Source of the DNA: JBIOJM01 sp044450785
GTDB taxonomy: Bacteria > Planctomycetota > Planctomycetia > Isosphaerales > Isosphaeraceae
DNA: 11,224 bases
Assembly (NCBI GenBank): GCA_044450785.1
Contig: JBIOJM010000337.1
Span: 1 to 11,224, forward strand
Direction of reading: 5' to 3'
Below, in pieces: positions 7,004-11,224 of the stretch (the stretch's first letter is position 1; the number at the start of each line of letters is the position of its first letter). The notes beneath the pieces were generated by a model. That model saw nothing but the letters and a program-made list of their open reading frames with translations, searched no databases and was not told the origin of the DNA. Made by a program: the position numbers and the translations under genes.

Positions 7004-7741
7004 ATGTTCTCTTCGGTCACGCCCCGAGACGAGGAAGCGGACGCGGACGCGAACACGGCGGGGGCCGGCGAGTCACTTGCCGATCCGTCTCCGCGCGCGA
7101 CCTGGCCGCAGGCGCTCCAGAAGGCGGCCGTCGTCGCCGGGTTCTTCGGCCTGTGGTTGTGTGCCTACGACGCGGTCAACGCGTTCGCGGCCGACCCGGT
7201 CCGGACGATCCATCTGACGAGCCCGGCGTCGGTCTTCCCATGGATCATCCAACCGTGGACGGCCGTGATCTACATCATCGGCGGGGTGATCTTCCCGCTC
7301 GTCCCCTTCCTGTATTACCGGAGCTGGCGGGGGATCGCGTTCGTGATGGCCTGCGTCACGGCAAGCTCGCTGATGTCGTTCGCCGTCTACTGGGCGTGGC
7401 CGGTGTCGATGGTCCGCCCCGAGTTTGCGGGCGGCACGCTTGGCGAGCGGGTGATGCTCTGGATCTTCCTGGTGGACAAGCCGGCAAATTGCTTCCCGAG
7501 CTTGCACGTGAACTTCGCGGTGCTCGGGGCGCATCTGATCGGCCGCGCCGGGGCCGGCCGGGTGGCGCAGCGGTTCTGGTGGGCGTTCGCCGCGGCGGTC
7601 AGCGTGACGACGGTGACCTCGGGCCAGCACTACTTCATCGATGTGCCCGGCGGCGTCGCCGTCGCCCTGGCCGGTTACACCGTCGGGCTCTGGCTCGTGC
7701 CGCCCGCGTGCCCGCGCTTGCGACCTGCGCGGTCCGCCTGA
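7004..7741 (+). CDS. PAP2-family membrane phosphatase/phosphotransferase
   Basis: From ATG 7004 the protein has 245 residues. It resembles the PAP2_3 (inositol phosphotransferase-like) branch of the acid phosphatase superfamily, which acts on lipid phosphates or head groups at the membrane. The core motifs are PSLH (165-168, in DKPANCFPSLHVNF) and SGQHYFID (206-213), supplying the two active-site histidines and the aspartate. About six membrane segments are visible, near residues 42-59, 83-103, 111-132, 168-182, 190-205 and 215-233. The first 35 residues are acidic and polar and look cytosolic. The start is unsure: the frame is open from TTG 6932, but the likely promoter overlaps that codon, and ATG 7004 lacks a good ribosome site. 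A strong GAGGAG before ATG 6955 is in another frame. It is transcribed divergently from mqnA. The exact substrate cannot be told. Confidence 0.8.
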   Translation: MFSSVTPRDEEADADANTAGAGESLADPSPRATWPQALQKAAVVAGFFGLWLCAYDAVNAFAADPVRTIHLTSPASVFPWIIQPWTAVIYIIGGVIFPLVPFLYYRSWRGIAFVMACVTASSLMSFAVYWAWPVSMVRPEFAGGTLGERVMLWIFLVDKPANCFPSLHVNFAVLGAHLIGRAGAGRVAQRFWWAFAAAVSVTTVTSGQHYFIDVPGGVAVALAGYTVGLWLVPPACPRLRPARSA

Positions 7742-7892
7742 GGTCGCGGCGCGGCAGTCGGGCGGTCGTACAGGAGGGCGAACCGAGCCGGTGGTAGACG
7801 AAGTCGGAAACGTGGCAGAAAAACCTCTTGGAGCCGAATCAATCGAGGGCAAAGTTCGATGTTCACCGCGATCACGACAATCTCAGCGTTGC

Positions 7893-8129
7893 TTCGCCGA
7901 CAAGAAGTACGTGGCCCACTGGTGCGACACGTACGGCGGAAAGTTCTCGGCGATGGGGTACGGCAAGCGAACCGGCGAAACGATCGAGTTCGAGTTCTCG
8001 TATCCGGACGGGCCGTTCTACAACACCTTCACTTGGGACGCGAAGGCGAAAGAGTGGACCTTCCGCATGGAGAACCAAGGCAAGGATGGCAGACGGGTCT
8101 TATTCGCCGAGGATCGGCTTCGGCGGTAG
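7893..8129 (+). pseudogene. C-terminal remnant of a DUF1579-like protein
   Basis: The reading frame encodes about 78 residues that look like the C-terminal half of a DUF1579-type protein: KKYVAHWCDTYGGKF, a charged GKRTGETIEFEFSYPDGP stretch, NTFTWDAKAKEWTFRM, and an end in LFAEDRLRR before TAG. These alternate beta strands of the lipocalin-like fold. Upstream, the same frame is open but reads as low-quality sequence and passes into the PAP2 gene in another frame; no N-terminal half or clear start is visible (GTG 7791 is the nearest upstream candidate, ribosome site poorly spaced). The family is usually about 150-190 residues, so I read this as a truncated remnant. A short expressed protein starting at GTG 7791 is the alternative. 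Confidence 0.55.
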
Positions 8130-8438
8130 CGGCCCTCCGTCCCGGGAGGGAGGATGGGATGGCCTTCCGAGTTCCGAGGGCGAAAAACCGGGGCGACTGG
8201 TTGAAATCGGGCAGCCGAAACTCACCGGGGCCCAAGTTGCACCGCGCCGCCAGGTGAGTCGAAGAACGCGTTTGTGTTCAATACACCCTTTACCTGCGCC
8301 GCCCGCGTTGCGTAGGTTGGATCTCTGCGTAGGGGATGCCGGCGGAATGACCCCGGCGGGTTCTGATCGCTCGTGGGACGGCCTATTCCAGCCATTTCTG
8401 ATTCTTTTCCGAATCCAAGCGGCCAGGAGGATTGCTCG
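8130..8438. other. Gap of about 300 bases without a recognisable gene
   Basis: No frame here gives a believable protein. It holds a 6-bp hairpin right after the remnant's stop (CCCTCC/GGAGGG, 8133-8150) without a T-run, the word TGCGTAGG twice within 20 bases (8309-8333), and an imperfect hairpin at 8319-8340. The repeated short words look like eroded repeat sequence between two broken genes. Confidence 0.4.
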
Positions 8439-8632
8439 TTACAAAAGGTCCACCGGATAGGAAGCGATGTAGATTTCGACCTGTTCAAAGCGCTCGAGCA
8501 GAGTCGCCTTATAGCAGGCAAAGAAATGCTGATTATCAGTTCTTCTCGCGTCTGTTCAAACAGTTCGCCGCTCACCACGCGGCCGTCGTTATGTTTTAAG
8601 GGCAAGAGAATCTCGTAGCGCCTTTTCCGCAT
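8439..8632 (-). pseudogene. Small protein gene with internal deletion and frameshift
   Basis: ATG 8632 opens a frame beginning MRKRRYEILLPLKHNDGR and running to about EQTREEL, with GGAGG nine bases upstream. It then turns to nonsense. In another frame, starting just after that point, the sequence reads NQHFFACYKATLLERF, then EQVEIYIASYPVDLL and TAA at 8439-8441. I recall small bacterial proteins of roughly 100 residues with just this beginning and ending but with about 40 residues between them; the middle is missing here. The 194-base span is not a multiple of three. The apparent junction (8530-8540) is the palindrome CTGATTATCAG. The gene overlaps its upstream neighbour by 44 bases. Function of the intact family is unknown to me. 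Confidence 0.6.
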
Positions 8633-8816
8633 AGTCAAATCCTCCCCGGCCCAATTCCTGGTAGTTGACCCCAAGCGACTGGAGTAACTCCAGGGCAGGT
8701 TCGGGCACGATGAAGACATCGTCAGGGAGGCAAACGACTCGGCCCCGCCGGGCCACCTCGACCAGGGACTTCACCCGGTCGCTCCGCTCCGGAACCCGAG
8801 TTTTAACCATCTGCAT
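8589..8816 (-). CDS. Small conserved hypothetical protein (75 residues)
   Basis: This predicted soluble protein has a basic N-terminus (MQMVKTRVPERSDRVKSL), a central CLPDDVFIVPEPALELLQSL segment (29-48) that looks like a short beta strand followed by a helix, and a helical end (DYAEKALRDSLALKT). I do not recognise a named domain. ATG 8816 is chosen because AAGG lies seven bases upstream; ATG 8810 is two codons later. It overlaps the start of the broken small gene by 44 bases, so the two once formed a translationally coupled pair. Clean codon use and a frame that stays open through the overlap support a real gene. A two-gene regulatory or toxin-antitoxin-like unit is conceivable but unsupported. 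Confidence 0.55.
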   Translation of the reverse strand: MQMVKTRVPERSDRVKSLVEVARRGRVVCLPDDVFIVPEPALELLQSLGVNYQELGRGGFDYAEKALRDSLALKT

Positions 8817-8860
8817 GGTAAGACCTTGAGAGAAACCGGTAACAGACCCTAACTCCCATG

Positions 8861-8889
8861 ATTCTACAGGCAAGCATCGGAGGGGTAAA
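8861..8889 (-). promoter_or_regulatory. Possible sigma70-like promoter for the small gene pair
   Basis: Minus-strand TTTACC (4 of 6) and TAGAAT (5 of 6) with a 17-base spacer, about 45 bases before ATG 8816. The same -10 hexamer occurs in the mqnA promoter candidate. Confidence 0.35.
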
Positions 8890-8988
8890 GGAGAGGAACC
8901 ATTCGTTTTCGAGCCCCCCACCGGGGAGGAGAGGGTCGTCGGAATAGGGACGTCTGCAATCATTAACTGATTCTGGTGATCCGCTCAC

Positions 8989-9522
8989 ATGATAACTCGA
9001 CGATTCTTCATTCGCGCCTTGTTTGCGATCCTCACTCTCGTTGCAGTGGTTTTGGCCGTGCTGCCGCGTTCCTCGAGCGTTACGCAGGCGCGTTTCGAGC
9101 TGCTCAGACCGGGAATGACGCAAACGGAAGCCGAACTTCTGCTTTACGGACCCCCGCGAAATAATCTCAAGAACCTTGCCATCGTTTGGATACCGCACGT
9201 AGACGGAAAGCAACGCTCCGCGTCTGTCGGCCCGGGAACACCAGGCGTTGAGTTTTTTGTGTCCGAGTATTTCCGTGACCGTCCGCCGAACGAGGTCCCC
9301 CCAAAAAAAGCTCCGGAATTCTCGTATTTCCCAGGGACAACGCCGGAGCAAGGTCATCAAGCTGTATGGATCACGGAAACGGGGCTCATTGCCGTCTGCT
9401 TCGGACAGGATGGCCGATTACAACAAAAGTACTTCTCGACAGTCCATGTGACTCGTCCGCCAACCGTGGTCGATTGGTTCGCATCAAGACCAAGAATGGT
9501 CCGCAAGTCTCTTGGTCTTTAG
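8989..9522 (+). CDS. Membrane-anchored protein with a BamE/SmpA-like motif
   Basis: The 177-residue product begins with a basic stretch and one hydrophobic segment (MITRRFF, then about 8-25), either an uncleaved anchor or a signal peptide; no lipobox cysteine is present. Residues 36-56 (FELLRPGMTQTEAELLLYGPP) match the short helix-loop pattern of BamE/SmpA-like domains, followed by strands (AIVWIPH, VEFFVSEYF, AVWITETGLIAVCF, KYFSTVHV) compatible with that beta sheet. A proline-rich loop (99-110) interrupts it. Similar stand-alone proteins are frequent in planctomycetes, and I would not infer outer-membrane assembly. ATG 8989 is chosen at the signal-like start; the ribosome site is poor (GGTGA). 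It is divergent from the small gene pair and converges on the tricorn gene, with 73 bases between stops and no obvious terminator. Confidence 0.7.
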   Translation: MITRRFFIRALFAILTLVAVVLAVLPRSSSVTQARFELLRPGMTQTEAELLLYGPPRNNLKNLAIVWIPHVDGKQRSASVGPGTPGVEFFVSEYFRDRPPNEVPPKKAPEFSYFPGTTPEQGHQAVWITETGLIAVCFGQDGRLQQKYFSTVHVTRPPTVVDWFASRPRMVRKSLGL

Positions 9523-9595
9523 GTAGGCCTCGGGCATGCTGGGCAGGGGGCTAGACGAACGCGTCCGGCACCAGGTCGACCGGCTCACTCCCTTC

Positions 9596-11224
9596 TCACT
9601 GCTTGGCGGTCTTCGCGACCGACTGGCTCGGCTTGAGGTCTTTCATGACTTCGTGGACGGCCACTTCGAGCTGGCGATCGTGGCCGGCGAGGTTGTCCTC
9701 GGGGGTGTTCTCGACGTAAACGTCAGGCTGCACTGCGTGGTTTTCCATGTTCGTCCGTGCGGTGTCGGCGAGGAAAACACCGACGCCGGGCGTGCGGATC
9801 GACGAGCCATCGATCAGGGCATAACTGCCGGTTCCGATCACCGCCCCCATCGTCGGGGTGCCGATCACCTTTCCGAGCCCGAGCGCGCGGAAGCCCGCCG
9901 GGAACATCTCGGCGTTGGAGGCACTCCGCCAGTTCTGGAGCACGACCTTCGGGCCGAAATAGCCGGTGAAGGGGCGTTCAGTCGGCTCAACGCCGCGAGG
10001 CTGCCAGACCTCGTAGGGGCGCTGAACCAGGATCGCCAGCAATTCCTGCTCGATGTTGCCCCCGCCGTTCCAACGCTGGTCGATCACCAGCCCTTCCTTG
10101 TGGCGGAACTCCGCGAGGTCCTTCTTGAACTTGGCCAGCGAGGGTTGATCCATCGCCTTGATATGCAGGTAGCCCACGCGGCCGCCGGAGAGCTTGTCGG
10201 CCATCTCACGCCGCTCTTTCACCCAGCGGTCGTAGCGGAGATTGCCGAAGGCCGCCATCGGGATCGGCTCGTACTTGACCTTCCAGGCGCCCTCGGGCTT
10301 GGGCTTGTCGTTCAGGGTGAGCTCGACCTTGCGGTTGAGCCGGCGGCCGAGGAAGGCATCGTAGTCGTCGCCCGCCTTGACGGGCTTGCCGTCGATCGCG
10401 ATCAAGTAGTTCCCCTTCTCGACCTTGATCCAGTCCTTGTCGGCCGGGCCCTCGTCGTAGACGTGCGTGACCTTGTACCGGCCGCTGGCCTGATCCGCCT
10501 GGAGATCCAGACCAAGGTGGCGGGTCATCACGCCGGCAGCCGCGACCGCGCCCGCGCCACGCTCACGGCCGGCGGAGGCACCGGTGTGTGAGGCGTTCAG
10601 CTCGCCGATCATCTCGTTGATCACGTTCATTAACTCGTGGCGGTCAGCGACGAAAGCCACCAGTGGTTTGTACTTGGCTTTCATGGCGTCCCAATCGGTA
10701 CCGTGGAGCTTGGGATCGTAGAACCGATACTTCATGCAGCGCCAGGCATCGTCGAACATCTCGTCCCATTCCTGGGGCTTCTCGATCCGGACGGTGACGT
10801 TGAAGGTGATCCTCTTTCTCGCGTCGCCGGCTCCGCCGCCGGCCGGGGGAGGACCCGATTCGCCGGAGCCGCCCGAGCCGCGCTGGCCGCGGCCCGCGGC
10901 AGCCGCCATGCCTGCGAAACCCCCGCCGCCACCGCCGCCGACCGGCGTGCTGAAGACCGACTCACCCTCCTGGAAGTAGAGCGTACGACCGTCCTTGGTG
11001 AGCCGAAGGCTGGAGATCCCGCCCCGGAAACCACCCCGGAAACCGCGGGGACGGTCATCCTCGTCGCCGGTCGTGGGCCTGGGGGTGCCGGTGGCGATCC
11101 GAGTCATCCGCTTGCCGTTGTCCTGGATGGTGTAAATCGACGGCGTGCCACCGCCGCCGCGGCCGCCCATTCCGCCGGGCCCGCCCGGGCCGCCCGCGCC
11201 CCCCTCGGAACCGACGAAGATCAA
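9596..11224 (-). CDS. Tricorn-type S41 serine protease, C-terminal part (5' end outside window)
   Basis: These 542 codons are the C-terminal portion of a tricorn-like protease, which degrades peptides to short products. Residue numbers count from the window edge. Residues 1-95 are the last blades of the beta-propeller (LRLTKDGRTLYFQEGESVFS), broken by glycine-rich runs at 8-26 and 96-133. Then follow the C1 helical domain (about 147-215, YRFYDPKLHGTDWDAMKAKY), a PDZ domain (about 232-310) and the S41 catalytic core. The tricorn tetrad looks present: S212-H213 (ELNASHTGAS), nucleophile S436 (NWRSASNAEMF) and E494 (MENHAVQPDV). IDQRWNGGGN (381-390) is the usual core strand. The protein ends with a short basic tail and TGA. 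Whether it is secreted cannot be judged because the N-terminus is missing. The gene is convergent with its left neighbour. Confidence 0.9.
   Translation of the reverse strand: MIFVGSEGGAGGPGGPGGMGGRGGGGTPSIYTIQDNGKRMTRIATGTPRPTTGDEDDRPRGFRGGFRGGISSLRLTKDGRTLYFQEGESVFSTPVGGGGGGGFAGMAAAAGRGQRGSGGSGESGPPPAGGGAGDARKRITFNVTVRIEKPQEWDEMFDDAWRCMKYRFYDPKLHGTDWDAMKAKYKPLVAFVADRHELMNVINEMIGELNASHTGASAGRERGAGAVAAAGVMTRHLGLDLQADQASGRYKVTHVYDEGPADKDWIKVEKGNYLIAIDGKPVKAGDDYDAFLGRRLNRKVELTLNDKPKPEGAWKVKYEPIPMAAFGNLRYDRWVKERREMADKLSGGRVGYLHIKAMDQPSLAKFKKDLAEFRHKEGLVIDQRWNGGGNIEQELLAILVQRPYEVWQPRGVEPTERPFTGYFGPKVVLQNWRSASNAEMFPAGFRALGLGKVIGTPTMGAVIGTGSYALIDGSSIRTPGVGVFLADTARTNMENHAVQPDVYVENTPEDNLAGHDRQLEVAVHEVMKDLKPSQSVAKTAKQ

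Noticed and set aside
6955..7797. Plus-strand frame starting at the strong ribosome site before PAP2
   Set aside because: Its product is arginine/glycine-rich nonsense, while the overlapping frame holds membrane helices and PAP2 motifs. Only the start signal was kept as a finding.
8309..8340. Repeated TGCGTAGG words as a CRISPR array or phage attachment site
   Set aside because: Only two 8-base copies without regular spacers, and no tRNA or integrase nearby.
8803..9360. Minus-strand open frame opposite the BamE-like gene
   Set aside because: No domain and poor composition; the plus-strand frame has a signal-like start and a plausible fold.
9536..10591. Plus-strand open frame (351 codons) opposite the tricorn gene
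   Set aside because: The minus-strand protein has intact catalytic motifs across the same bases; the plus frame shows no domain.

Overview
The window is GC-rich and looks like chromosomal DNA of a planctomycete, possibly of the Isosphaeraceae/Gemmataceae type. I infer this from the mix of genes: the futalosine route to menaquinone, an ABC-2 permease fused to a CPBP protease, a glycine-rich tricorn-type protease, and small lineage-specific proteins. No rRNA, tRNA, CRISPR array or transposase gene was seen.

Left half (about 153-6708), all on the minus strand. In transcription order it reads mqnA (chorismate dehydratase), mqnC (radical SAM cyclic dehypoxanthinyl futalosine synthase, overlapping mqnA by 41 bases), a 269-base gap holding a MITE-like inverted-repeat element, a NatA-type ABC ATPase, a NatB-type permease fused to a CPBP intramembrane protease, and a metal-dependent amidohydrolase. 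The amidohydrolase fits aminodeoxyfutalosine deaminase, so three steps of one menaquinone pathway may bracket an ABC export/protease module. MqnE, MqnB and MqnD are not in the window. Three of these five genes appear to start with TTG. A sigma70-like promoter lies upstream of mqnA.

Middle (6709-8988). A divergent promoter region is followed by a plus-strand PAP2-type membrane phosphatase. Next comes a zone of gene decay: a C-terminal remnant of a DUF1579-like protein on the plus strand, about 300 bases without a gene, and on the minus strand a pair of overlapping small genes. The downstream member of that pair has lost its middle and is frameshifted.

Right end (8989-11224). A small membrane-anchored protein with a BamE/SmpA-like motif (plus strand) converges on the C-terminal 542 codons of a tricorn-type S41 serine protease (minus strand), whose start lies beyond the right edge. 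Its Ser-His / Ser / Glu catalytic residues are recognisable.

The most unusual structures are the 150-base inverted-repeat element whose right end coincides with the mqnC stop codon, the mqn-ABC-CPBP-amidohydrolase arrangement, and the internally deleted small gene. All family names come from reading the translations by eye; no database search was possible.
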